Assembly (NCBI RefSeq): GCF_002584535.1
Contig: NZ_NUOT01000013.1
Coordinates: 90,501-154,500, forward strand
Direction: 5' to 3'
Length of the DNA stretch: 64,000 bases
Origin: Bacillus cereus
GTDB taxonomy: Bacteria > Bacillota > Bacilli > Bacillales > Bacillaceae_G
Shown: piece by piece, positions 27,419 through 35,168 of the stretch
Position numbering within the stretch: position 1 is the stretch's first letter
Layout of the letters: each line of letters starts with the position of its first letter
The notes under the pieces: model-generated
The model's input: only the letters and a program-made list of their open reading frames with translations
Told to the model about the DNA's origin: nothing
The model's database searches: none
Position numbers and translations under genes: made by a program

Positions 27419-28138
27419 TCAAATCGATATTCCCTTCTGCTGAAGGAAACGAAGGCGATAGCAATTCATCGTCACCTCACCAAGCCGTTGCAACAATTGA
27501 TAGTTTGCATAGGCACCGACCGGGGCACCAATAACCGGTACAAGTTGCAGCATCTTCGCTAAATCGATATAATCTCGATACTCTTGCTGAAATTTCTCCC
27601 AGTTCATATGATTTTCTTTCTCTGTGTCCCACGTTTCGATTGCTTTCCATATTTCCTTGCGATGATTGTCACTGGAAAAAGCAAGCTGAAAGACGTGTAG
27701 GATAAAGAGGCGCTCTTCTTCTTTACTCGTATCGAATCCATACATTGTCGCTGCATCGAATAAAAACTTAATTTTAATGCTGAGTAAAAGCGGAAAATCT
27801 GCAAGCCCTAAAAGAAAACCACCTGCTCCTGTTCCGGCACCTTCTGCGGCCGCAACCTTTTTATACTCATCCATCTTCTTTAAAACCTCTGCATCTCTTC
27901 TTTCAAGCGACCAATCTGTTTCTTTTAACTTCGGTTTTATAAAATTCGATCCTGCACTAATACCTTGGACCATCTTTTTAATCGTTTCTGTTAATACATT
28001 TTGCACTTTTTCCGGAATTAGCTGTTGCATTTTCGTTTGTACCTTTTTTGAAAAACGATTCATTATAGAAGAATCTTTCATGATTGTAAGTTTCCACTGC
28101 TGCAATTTTTTTATGACCTTCTCTTCATATTCAGTCAT
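27419..28138 (-). CDS. ecsC: EcsC family protein
   Basis: 239 residues of the EcsC family, named from the third gene of the ecs operon. GGFLLGLADFPLLLSIKIKF (about 125-145) is the hydrophobic signature region, with PVIGAPVGAYANYQLL near the C-terminus. Role unknown; in B. subtilis it is dispensable for the secretion and competence phenotypes of ecsA and ecsB. It lies 13 bases after ecsB and ends before a terminator. Confidence 0.9.
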   Translation of the reverse strand: MTEYEEKVIKKLQQWKLTIMKDSSIMNRFSKKVQTKMQQLIPEKVQNVLTETIKKMVQGISAGSNFIKPKLKETDWSLERRDAEVLKKMDEYKKVAAAEGAGTGAGGFLLGLADFPLLLSIKIKFLFDAATMYGFDTSKEEERLFILHVFQLAFSSDNHRKEIWKAIETWDTEKENHMNWEKFQQEYRDYIDLAKMLQLVPVIGAPVGAYANYQLLQRLGEVTMNCYRLRFLQQKGISI

Positions 28139-28151
28139 AATTTCATTCCTT

Positions 28152-29363
28152 TCAGTTTAAGCGTTCGATACGTTTTGCACCGTATTGATATACAAAACCA
28201 ATACTAAAAGCTATGCTAACGGCAAATACAATACAAGTCATGATCATATCTTTTGTTGCGACCGCAAAAATGATGGTAAATACAACACTGCCTATACATA
28301 AAATCGCATTTAACAGTTTCAGAAAATCCTTTTTCTTTTCTTCAGCGTTCACTGGATATAAATCAAGCCAAAGTTTTAAACGATGGTGTTTCCAAAGGCT
28401 TAATAATTGATAACCAATTAAATATAGAAATACGATGCTTACAATGAAACGTCCATATAAAAACGGTATAAAGTAAAGAATCACACCGCCAATAGTAAGT
28501 AAGCGCATATAAAGACCAAAGTAGTTGCCAGATCTTAAAAATGTACGTGTATACAAATATAAATATGTACGATTTTCCCCAATCATTGAAAGCACAAAAT
28601 CAAGCCATTTTCGGCGTGATACTCGCTCTTTTAATGCTGGTACATCGACAAACATATTGGCAATGCGGTACAGGCGCATCATTTTCTTGTCTTCTTCTGC
28701 AATTAAGTATTCCCAGTTTAACGGTTTTCCCTTTACTGTTTGATACATGAATGCGAGATATACAACCATTACAAAGAGAATCACTCCTATATAAATTACA
28801 GGCGTACGTTCTACAAGAAAGTACACAAATAATCCGTTACATATAAAGCGAATGAACCAATCCGCACGCTGCATACTTGGATCTGTTAAAAATGATTTTT
28901 CCCACGCTACAAATAAATTCCATGCTTTAACGAAAATAAGTGCGGCCACAATCCATATGTAAGCCTCTCCTGTTTGCTTCATCTGCTGAAGATATAGCGG
29001 AGCAAGTGCTGCCGCTGCAATTGCTATCACATACAGCTGAATCATAAACGTAAAGAGAAACGCTTTTGTAAAGTATGGCTTTAATTTCTCTTCAACTGGA
29101 AGCAAATACACAAGATCGGCTTCTTTTAATAACGTTTGAATGGATCCTGCTGTTAACACAAGCCCTAGCAATACTGCCATTACAAGTGCGGTCGGAAATG
29201 AAGGTGTTAGTGTCTGCAACCATTGTTGATAATAATATGCACCGGCACCAATGATAAATACGAAAATAAACTTTAAATGATCATTAAAAACATACTTACT
29301 ATATGTACGAACTTCTTTTAAGAAATACTTGAACCGTTCTTTCCACAATGCTTTGCTATTCAT
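28152..29363 (-). CDS. ecsB: ABC transporter permease EcsB
   Basis: 403 residues with about ten membrane segments, the membrane half of the Ecs ABC transporter, which affects protein secretion, sporulation, competence and intramembrane protease (RasP) function in B. subtilis. EEKLKPYFTKAF and the long central loop EEDKKMMRLYRIANMFVDVPALKERV are typical of the family. It overlaps ecsA by eight bases, which supports translational coupling. Confidence 0.92.
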   Translation of the reverse strand: MNSKALWKERFKYFLKEVRTYSKYVFNDHLKFIFVFIIGAGAYYYQQWLQTLTPSFPTALVMAVLLGLVLTAGSIQTLLKEADLVYLLPVEEKLKPYFTKAFLFTFMIQLYVIAIAAAALAPLYLQQMKQTGEAYIWIVAALIFVKAWNLFVAWEKSFLTDPSMQRADWFIRFICNGLFVYFLVERTPVIYIGVILFVMVVYLAFMYQTVKGKPLNWEYLIAEEDKKMMRLYRIANMFVDVPALKERVSRRKWLDFVLSMIGENRTYLYLYTRTFLRSGNYFGLYMRLLTIGGVILYFIPFLYGRFIVSIVFLYLIGYQLLSLWKHHRLKLWLDLYPVNAEEKKKDFLKLLNAILCIGSVVFTIIFAVATKDMIMTCIVFAVSIAFSIGFVYQYGAKRIERLN

Positions 29364-30099
29364 AATCTTCTTCCTTTGTTAATGCAATATAAATATCATC
29401 TAGCGTTGCACCCGGCATATTAAATTGCGATTGCAACTCAGATAATGTTCCTTTCGCCCGCACTTCACCTTGATGTAAAATAATAAAGGAATCACAATAG
29501 CGCTCCGCAGTCGCTAAAATATGGGTACTCATTAAAATACCAGCACCACTCTTTTTCATCTTGTCCATCATTTGAAGTAGCGATTGAATCGCTAATGGAT
29601 CGAGTCCAACGAAAGGTTCATCGACAATATAAAGAGACGGTTCAACAAGAAAAGCACTCATAATCATTACTTTCTGCTTCATCCCTTTTGAAAAATGAGC
29701 CGGGAACCATTTTAAACGATTCGTCATTCGAAATTCTTTTAATAGTTGCCCTACGCGTTCTTCATATTGCTTCTCCTCCACTCCATATGCCATTGCTGTT
29801 AACTTTAAATGTTCTTCTAATGTTAATTCATCATATAATACAGGTGTTTCAGGAATAAATGAAAAACTAGATCGATACGCTGTCATATCTTCTCGAATTG
29901 TTTTTCCGTTAATTGTAACGCTACCTTTTTTCGGTTCCATTAAACCGATAATATGTTTAATCGTCGTACTTTTTCCAGCTCCGTTTAAACCAATTAAGCC
30001 AACAAGCTCGCCTTTATTAACAGAAAATGAAACATCTTGCAGCACCGGCCGCTTCGTATATCCTCCTGTGACATTTTCTACACGTAATAACTGTCCCAT
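29356..30099 (-). CDS. ecsA: ABC transporter ATP-binding protein EcsA
   Basis: 247 residues with Walker A GLNGAGKST (about 38-46), signature FSKGMKQKV (a variant of LSGGQ), Walker B LYIVDEPFVGLDP and the switch His in MSTHIL. It is the ATPase of the Ecs system and the first gene of ecsA-ecsB-ecsC. Divergent from hit, as in B. subtilis, but here the gap is about 580 bases and contains a probable RNA gene. Confidence 0.94.
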   Translation of the reverse strand: MGQLLRVENVTGGYTKRPVLQDVSFSVNKGELVGLIGLNGAGKSTTIKHIIGLMEPKKGSVTINGKTIREDMTAYRSSFSFIPETPVLYDELTLEEHLKLTAMAYGVEEKQYEERVGQLLKEFRMTNRLKWFPAHFSKGMKQKVMIMSAFLVEPSLYIVDEPFVGLDPLAIQSLLQMMDKMKKSGAGILMSTHILATAERYCDSFIILHQGEVRAKGTLSELQSQFNMPGATLDDIYIALTKEEDYE

Positions 30100-30254
30100 A
30101 TGACACCACTTTCTTCATTATATTCATTTGCTTGTATTCCATCAGAACGTATACCTTCATCTTATCAAAAAACAAAGGATACTACATAGTACCTAAATTT
30201 CTTCAAAAAAAATTTAATTTCTTTACATATCTCTTGCAAAACGGGACATCATAA

Positions 30255-30613
30255 TTAGTGAAGAAGGAACACATTGAAAAAGCAACCACCAAATTGATGA
30301 ATACAGCCTAGCGAAATCATCATGAAATGGGGTGTCCATAATGGACAAAGAAAATTTACACGAAACCAGATAATTTGTTTAATTTTAGAAACGGGGTGTC
30401 TCGAGGAGAGTATATACTGTTTTATAAAATAAACAAGTTCATTTTATAAAGGATTATCATTTCATTGTAAATGGGGTGTCTAAGGCAGAATACGAGCCGA
30501 ATTGTCACATATTTCCTAAATAAATGAGGTGTCTGCGAACGGTAGATTATTATGAAATGCTTTTTCAATCCCTCTTCAGAAAACAGGAAGCTGAGTCAGC
30601 TTCCTGTTTTTCG
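30255..30613 (+). ncRNA. Probable small RNA with four GGGGTGTC-type motifs, between ecsA and hit
   Basis: The 577-base gap between ecsA and hit has no gene but holds four copies of a motif: GGGGTGTC at 30329-30336, 30393-30400 and 30473-30480, and GAGGTGTC at 30526-30533. The first three are preceded by AAATG or AAACG and the fourth by AAATGA. At 30581-30609 a strong stem (AAACAGGAAGCTGA with TCAGCTTCCTGTTT) and TTTTT end the unit 58 bases before hit. CATAAT at about 30248 could be a -10 box. This fits a terminated RNA of about 350 bases; the boundaries and the 5' end are inferred. On the other strand the motif reads GACACCCC and would lie in the ecsA leader. Confidence 0.5.
30581..30613 (+). 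terminator. Terminator upstream of hit
   Basis: AAACAGGAAGCTGA and TCAGCTTCCTGTTT followed by TTTCG. It lies before hit and so must end a separate upstream transcript. Confidence 0.87.
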
Positions 30614-30676
30614 TATTTGTTCTCCTATGTAAGTATGGTAAAATACGGCTAAGACCTACTTGAAAGGATGAGGACA

Positions 30677-31111
30677 ATGAATCACACAGCGGATAATTGT
30701 ATTTTTTGTAAAATTATTGAAGGACAAATCCCTTGCTCAAAAGTATATGAAGATGAACATGTGCTTGCATTTTTAGATATTAGCCAAGTGACAAAAGGTC
30801 ATACACTTGTCATTCCAAAGGTACATAAACAAGACATTTTTGCCTTAACGCCAGAAATTGCATCACATATTTTTTCTGTCGTTCCAAAAATCACAAATGC
30901 GATTAAATCTGAATTTAACCCAGTCGGCTTTAATCTTCTAAATAACAACGGTGAAAAAGCTGGACAAACTGTATTCCACTTCCACCTTCATTTAATTCCA
31001 CGCTACGGTGAAAACGATGGTTTTGGCGCTGTTTGGAAATCAAACCAAAATGAATATACGACAGAAAATTTACAAAACATCGCAAGTACCATTGCAAATA
31101 GTGTAAAATAA
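30677..31111 (+). CDS. hit: HIT family nucleotide-binding protein
   Basis: 144 residues from the ATG at 30677 (AAAGGA eight bases upstream); an ATG three codons earlier is too close to the ribosome site. DNCIFCKIIEGQIPCSKVYED starts the protein and HFHLHLIPRY carries the histidine triad with the catalytic His. Members hydrolyse dinucleotide polyphosphates or adenylyl conjugates. Position beside ecsA matches the B. subtilis hit gene. The two cysteines of CIFC are probably a zinc site. Confidence 0.93.
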   Translation: MNHTADNCIFCKIIEGQIPCSKVYEDEHVLAFLDISQVTKGHTLVIPKVHKQDIFALTPEIASHIFSVVPKITNAIKSEFNPVGFNLLNNNGEKAGQTVFHFHLHLIPRYGENDGFGAVWKSNQNEYTTENLQNIASTIANSVK

Positions 31112-31137
31112 GGATAGAACACGCTTTATAAAATGAA

Positions 31138-31329
31138 CTATAGTAGCATATAAAACAAGATTGTACATAACAAGCCTACTCCTCCAAAAGAGATATACTG
31201 CTTGGCTTGTTTCTTAACCCAAAATGCTGGAGGATACGATCTTTTTTGTTTTATAAATAACAGTAAATGCATAGCACGTACAAGAAAGAAAAGACTTACG
31301 ATAAAACAAATATTTGTCACGAGTTTCAC
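31138..31329 (-). CDS. Small two-TM membrane protein (63 residues)
   Basis: GTG start at 31329 with GGGGGAG just upstream. Two hydrophobic segments (about 5-25 and 47-63) flank a basic loop (KQKRSYPPAFWVKKQAKQ). It is convergent with hit and divergent from yhaH. Its pattern recalls YtpI-like small proteins, but I cannot be sure. The ribosome site argues that it is real. Confidence 0.65.
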   Translation of the reverse strand: MKLVTNICFIVSLFFLVRAMHLLLFIKQKRSYPPAFWVKKQAKQYISFGGVGLLCTILFYMLL

Positions 31330-31408
31330 TTTTCTCCCCCCTTGTCTTAAGCATATGCACCGTTTTGTACATCATGAATATGAACAAAAAATAAGGAGGT
31401 TTCCTTTT

Positions 31409-31771
31409 ATGTCAAAAGCTAAATCCTTTGTAACAGGCTTAATTTGCGGCGGAGCTGTCGCTGGACTAGCCGTTCTTTTTTCTACTCCTTCTTCAGGTAA
31501 AGTTATGCGCAATAAACTAAAGGAAAAAGGAAATGATGTAAAAAAGACGTTTTCAGATATTGCAGCTGATACAAAATTATTAAAACGTCAAATTGTTGAA
31601 ACAGCTTCAGAAGGTAAAGAAGTTTTTCAAGAATTGAAAGTTGATATGCAGGACACGCTTTCCACATGGAAACAAGATATTGCTCAAAACAAACGTCATA
31701 TTGAACAAGAGATTTTAGACATTCAAAAATCAATTGAAAAACTACAACAAACAGTTCCAGAAAAAGCATAA
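31409..31771 (+). CDS. yhaH: YhaH-like protein (YtxH-type)
   Basis: 120 residues from the ATG at 31409, with AAGGAGG at good spacing; the open frame extends further upstream without a start signal. An N-terminal glycine-rich hydrophobic segment (GLICGGAVAGLAVLFSTPSS) is followed by a long charged helix with coiled-coil character (residues 35-118). This is the layout of YtxH/YhaH general stress-type proteins. Place in the order hit, yhaH, scoC matches B. subtilis. A terminator follows at 31830-31865. Confidence 0.85.
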   Translation: MSKAKSFVTGLICGGAVAGLAVLFSTPSSGKVMRNKLKEKGNDVKKTFSDIAADTKLLKRQIVETASEGKEVFQELKVDMQDTLSTWKQDIAQNKRHIEQEILDIQKSIEKLQQTVPEKA

Positions 31772-31829
31772 ATGATGTTCCATTCTTAGTTTTTGCATAT
31801 AACAAATATTTTTTATAAATATTTCTCCT

Positions 31830-31865
31830 AACACGACATATCACATAGATATGTCGTGTTTTTAT
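31830..31865 (+). terminator. Terminator after yhaH
   Basis: AACACGACATATC and GATATGTCGTGTT, 13-bp stem with five-base loop and T tail. Confidence 0.9.
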
Positions 31866-32071
31866 GCATTTACAATATATGTTATCCTCTACTACGTGAA
31901 GATAACACTTATAGTTGTGACATCTAAAACGCTTCCACAGTTATGCATGATTTGTACAAAATTATAATTTTTCCGAAAAATTTTCACAATTCTCACAAAA
32001 AGACTTTATTAATTTTTATTTTACTGGCATAATAGATACTAATGAATAAGAATGTAAAAGTGGGTGAGTAT

Positions 32072-32629
32072 ATGAAAAGTGGAGAAAAAGAGTATTCGGT
32101 CAAAGAAGCAATGATTTTTAGCCAACGCATTGCTCAATTATCGAAGGCATTATGGAAATGTGTAGAGAAAGATTGGCAACAGTGGATCAAACCGTATGAT
32201 TTAAACATTAACGAACACCATATTTTATCTATTGCCTATCATTTAAAAGGGGCTTCTATTTCTGAGATTGCAAAGTTTGGTGTGATGCACGTATCAACCG
32301 CATTTAACTTCTCTAAAAAGCTTGAAGAGCGTGGCTATCTTGTATTCTCAAAAAAAGAGGATGATAAGCGAAATACGTATATTGAAATTACAGAAAAAGG
32401 GGAAAAATTGCTGCTGCAATTAATGGAGGAGTATGACCCTGAAAACAATTCTGTCTTTAACGGAGCTCTTGCTCTTCGCAATTTTTATGGTAAGTTCCCA
32501 GAAAATATCGAATTGATCGCGATTTTAAGAAATATTTACGGACAAGATTTTATCGATATTTTTGAGAAATCATTAGAAAATATTGAGGAAAACTTTACAG
32601 AACACGATCAAAAATTAGTTAAAAAATAA
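32072..32629 (+). CDS. hpr: Transition-state regulator ScoC (Hpr), MarR family
   Basis: 185 residues from the ATG at 32072 (GGGTGAG upstream); an in-frame ATG at 32042 would add ten residues without a good site. MarR-type winged helix ([25 protein letters not shown] and [14 protein letters not shown]). In Bacillus, ScoC represses extracellular protease, oligopeptide permease and sporulation genes. Gene order with yhaH and yhaI is conserved. Confidence 0.95.
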   Translation: MKSGEKEYSVKEAMIFSQRIAQLSKALWKCVEKDWQQWIKPYDLNINEHHILSIAYHLKGASISEIAKFGVMHVSTAFNFSKKLEERGYLVFSKKEDDKRNTYIEITEKGEKLLLQLMEEYDPENNSVFNGALALRNFYGKFPENIELIAILRNIYGQDFIDIFEKSLENIEENFTEHDQKLVKK

Positions 32630-32635
32630 TACCGG

Positions 32636-32971
32636 TTATTTTTTCGCTTTCATACTTAAAAATTCTTGCATAATTGGCTGAAATAAGCCTTGTCTATGTA
32701 GCGCTTCCGCAGTCTCGTTTACTTCGAGCTGATGTGGAAGCGCTTTTTCAAATTGCTCCAAAAGAGCATCAAACAAAAGTAAACCTTCTTGTTTCTCTGC
32801 TATGTATTGTTCGTTCAATTGTTCACAAAGATTTAGTATACGTTCAATATCCTTTTTACGTGCTTTTTTCTTTATAATTAAAGAATAAAATGGACACTTA
32901 TCTTCATCGATCATTTGAAAAAGTAATTCTACATAATATTCAGCTTGCTCTAGTCGCTTTACAACGTCCAT
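32636..32971 (-). CDS. yhaI: YhaI-like DUF1878 protein
   Basis: 111 residues from the ATG at 32971, where GAGGG precedes; a GTG four codons upstream overlaps the site. Helical protein (VKRLEQAEYYVELLFQM, KKARKKDIERILNLCEQLNEQ) of the YhaI/DUF1878 family with unknown role. Convergent with scoC, with only six bases between the stops. Confidence 0.85.
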   Translation of the reverse strand: MDVVKRLEQAEYYVELLFQMIDEDKCPFYSLIIKKKARKKDIERILNLCEQLNEQYIAEKQEGLLLFDALLEQFEKALPHQLEVNETAEALHRQGLFQPIMQEFLSMKAKK

Positions 32972-33090
32972 TTTCACCCTCACTTTCTAACCCAATGTCT
33001 TCTATTTCTGAATTTTATAACACGAACAAAATATCGTATGATACAATATATAAAAGTATATGTATTTTGGCCAAAAGGAGGTATCTCCTC

Positions 33091-33285
33091 GTGACTCTTA
33101 TAGAAATTGTTTTTGTCACATTCGCACTTATTGTTCTATTCTACACGAATTTCCTGACGCATACACTGTGCGTGCGAAAACAACTATCCGAAAACCGTCA
33201 AACGAACGCTTTTCGGGTGATTAATGTATGTATTACGATTCTATTAATTTCTAGTTATATAGAAATTATATTTCATGGAAAGTGA
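33091..33285 (+). CDS. Small membrane protein (64 residues)
   Basis: GTG at 33091 preceded by AAAGGAGG at nine bases. Two hydrophobic segments (about 3-22 and 44-61) flank a basic loop (CVRKQLSENRQTNAFR). A terminator follows at once (33281-33314). I do not recognise the family; it lies where B. subtilis has small yha genes. Confidence 0.75.
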   Translation: MTLIEIVFVTFALIVLFYTNFLTHTLCVRKQLSENRQTNAFRVINVCITILLISSYIEIIFHGK

Positions 33286-33314
33286 GGAAGGAAAGCCCCT
33301 TCCTCACTTTTTTC
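33281..33314. terminator. Bidirectional terminator
   Basis: AGTGAGGAAGG and CCTTCCTCACT followed by TTTTTT, between the convergent 64-residue protein and the 24-residue peptide gene. Confidence 0.88.
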
Positions 33315-33316
33315 CT

Positions 33317-33391
33317 CTATAAGCAAATTATACCTATAATAACTAATAAAATAAACAGTACAAGCAATAAAATAATAAGTGATGCATTCAT
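33317..33391 (-). CDS. YjcZ-like small hydrophobic peptide (24 residues)
   Basis: Found by eye on the minus strand. ATG at 33391 is preceded by a very strong site (GGGGAGGGG) and encodes a 24-residue peptide made of one membrane segment (SLIILLLVLFILLVIIGIICL). The pattern LIVxLFILLxIxG is that of the YjcZ/SscA-type small sporulation proteins. It stops just before the shared terminator. No other evidence of expression. Confidence 0.65.
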   Translation of the reverse strand: MNASLIILLLVLFILLVIIGIICL

Positions 33392-33743
33392 TCGCCCACC
33401 CCTCCCCTTCCTTTATATGCACATTCGCCCAATATGGTACCCTCTACATAATCTGACAATCACGATAAACAAATGGAGAATTTTTCTTTATCAATAGGAA
33501 AAGACGTCGAAATATGATATATTAAATTTTGTACATATTGCTTATACTATAGAATAAATTGACTTTCAGCTAAATTTCATCCTTAGCCTCGGTAAGCCCT
33601 GTTAAGCAGACTTTTCACTCTATAAGAAAGCAAAACTGATGAGACTTAATCGGGCTCTTATGAACAAACATAACCTCACATGAGGCAACAGTTCATTTGT
33701 GCGGGATGAATTAAAAATACATAATAGTAGGAGTGTTTATTGA
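33392..33743 (+). other. Intergenic region and prsA leader
   Basis: 352 bases between the divergent small peptide gene and prsA. TATACT/TAGAAT sequences at about 33544-33557 could be -10 boxes of the prsA promoter. The part from 33576 to 33710 folds (separate entry). Confidence 0.55.
33576..33710 (+). promoter_or_regulatory. Structured leader of prsA (predicted three-way junction)
   Basis: Three helices can be drawn by hand. P1 pairs TTCATCC (33576-33582) with GGATGAA (33704-33710). P2 pairs GCCCTGTTAAG (33596-33606) with CTTAATCGGGC (33645-33655), one mismatch. P3 pairs ATGAAC (33660-33665) with GTTCAT (33691-33696) and has an inner CCTCA/TGAGG stem (33674-33685). P1 closes the other two, and the ribosome site of prsA (TAGGAG) starts 18 bases later. 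No terminator-like stem with a U tract follows, so control, if any, would be on translation or RNA stability. The fold is by eye only. Confidence 0.45.
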
Positions 33744-34601
33744 ATGAAGAAAGCTATGCTTGCCTTAGCAGCAACAAGTTTGCTTGCCTTATCAGCATGT
33801 GGATCATCTGATAAAGTCGTTACCTCTAAAGCTGGTGACATTTCAAAAGAAGAATTTTACAACAAAATGAAAGACAGAGTTGGTAAACAAATGTTACGTG
33901 GTATGGTACTAGAACAAGTACTTGTTAAAAACCATAAAGTCGATGATAAAGAAGTCGACAAAAAATACGACGAATACAAAAAGCAACTGGGCGATCAATT
34001 TGACGCTGCTCTAAAACAACAAGGCTTTACAGAGAAATCATTCAAAGAGAGCGTTCGTGCTGAATTAGCAATGACAAAAGCAATTGAAAGCACAATTACT
34101 GAAAAAGAATTAAAAGAAAATTACAAGCCTGAAATTAAGGCAAGCCACATTCTTGTAAAAGATGAAGCAACTGCGAAAAAAGTAAAAGAAGAACTTAATC
34201 AAGGTAAATCTTTTGAAGAGTTAGCAAAACAATACTCTGAAGACCCAGGATCAAAAGAAAAAGGCGGAGATCTTGGCTATTTCGGACCTGGTAAAATGGT
34301 AAAACCATTCGAAGATGCTGCATATAAAATGAAAAAAGATGAGGTAAGTGAACCTGTTAAATCAGACTTCGGTTACCACATCATTAAAGTAACAGACATT
34401 AAAAAACAAGAGAAATCATTTGAAGATTCAAAAGCTGACATCAAAAAACAACTTGTTGCGAAAAAGATGCAAGATGGCGAATTCATGATGAAACTTCAAG
34501 AAGACGAACTTAAAAAGGCTGATGTGAAAGTCCAAGATAAAGATTTAAAAGATACTTTCGAAACGCCAAAAGCTGAAAAAGAAGAAAAAGAAAAAAAATA
34601 A
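33744..34601 (+). CDS. prsA: Foldase lipoprotein PrsA (parvulin-type peptidyl-prolyl isomerase)
   Basis: 285 residues. Signal peptide with lipobox LSAC (Cys19), N- and C-terminal helical chaperone parts, and a parvulin PPIase domain (about 130-220) with [32 protein letters not shown] and FGYHIIKV. It sits on the outer face of the membrane and helps folding of secreted proteins. Such proteins in this window include InhA, the nuclease and phospholipase C. The tail is lysine/glutamate-rich. Terminator at 34612-34644. Confidence 0.94.
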   Translation: MKKAMLALAATSLLALSACGSSDKVVTSKAGDISKEEFYNKMKDRVGKQMLRGMVLEQVLVKNHKVDDKEVDKKYDEYKKQLGDQFDAALKQQGFTEKSFKESVRAELAMTKAIESTITEKELKENYKPEIKASHILVKDEATAKKVKEELNQGKSFEELAKQYSEDPGSKEKGGDLGYFGPGKMVKPFEDAAYKMKKDEVSEPVKSDFGYHIIKVTDIKKQEKSFEDSKADIKKQLVAKKMQDGEFMMKLQEDELKKADVKVQDKDLKDTFETPKAEKEEKEKK

Positions 34602-34611
34602 TGTAATAAAA

Positions 34612-34644
34612 AAAAGCTGTCAGGGAAACCTGACAGCTCTTTTT
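34612..34644 (+). terminator. Terminator after prsA
   Basis: AAAGCTGTCAGG and CCTGACAGCTCTTT with a T tail. Confidence 0.9.
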
Positions 34645-35168
34645 ATGGAACGGAACTAAAAAAGCATCTAGCAAATAGCTAGATGCAGATAAAAACACAA
34701 GAGAAGATAAAAAATCTTCCCTTAACCCGTATGCTATTATAACAAAAAAACATGAAAAAGCATAAAAAATATTATTTTTTATTTTTCAAACCTTACTAAT
34801 GTTTTTTCAGGAATAAAGCCATTGTGTTGAGGCGTTAGCTCACCTTCCCCCTCTTCCTACGTTCTCCGAATCATTCATGCTTCCATTTCTTCATATCAAA
34901 TGAACCTTACCTATCATTTCGCCTAGCTAAAAAAGTGCCTTAGGAGAACTTTCCTATTGTCATTAGAGGAAGCTGAAATAAGAATTTATTCAGCTAGATT
35001 TTTTCTATTTTGTAAGGAATGAATTTAAATCTTAACGGTTTATACTATTTGCTCTTATCGTCAATACGAGTATATTAATCATTTATATTTGGAAAATGTA
35101 AATGATGCAAGAGAAAAAGAGTTGTTCCATCGAACAACTCTTTTTCTTTCTATTCTACGTATAAACGA
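34645..35168. other. Intergenic region between prsA and glpD
   Basis: About 520 bases between convergent units. There is a second small hairpin at about 34663-34687 (CATCTAGC and GCTAGATG) and, at 35114-35148, the glpD terminator (AAAGAGTTGTTC and GAACAACTCTTT). The middle part has short open frames only, with no gene I can support. Confidence 0.65.
35114..35148 (-). terminator. Terminator after glpD
   Basis: AAAGAGTTGTTC (35116-35127) pairs with GAACAACTCTTT (35132-35143) around a CATC loop; T-rich on both sides. Confidence 0.87.

Noticed and set aside
31202-31408. Upstream extension of the yhaH frame
   Set aside because: AAGGAGG directly before ATG 31409 decides the start; the extension overlaps the small gene on the other strand and has no signal.
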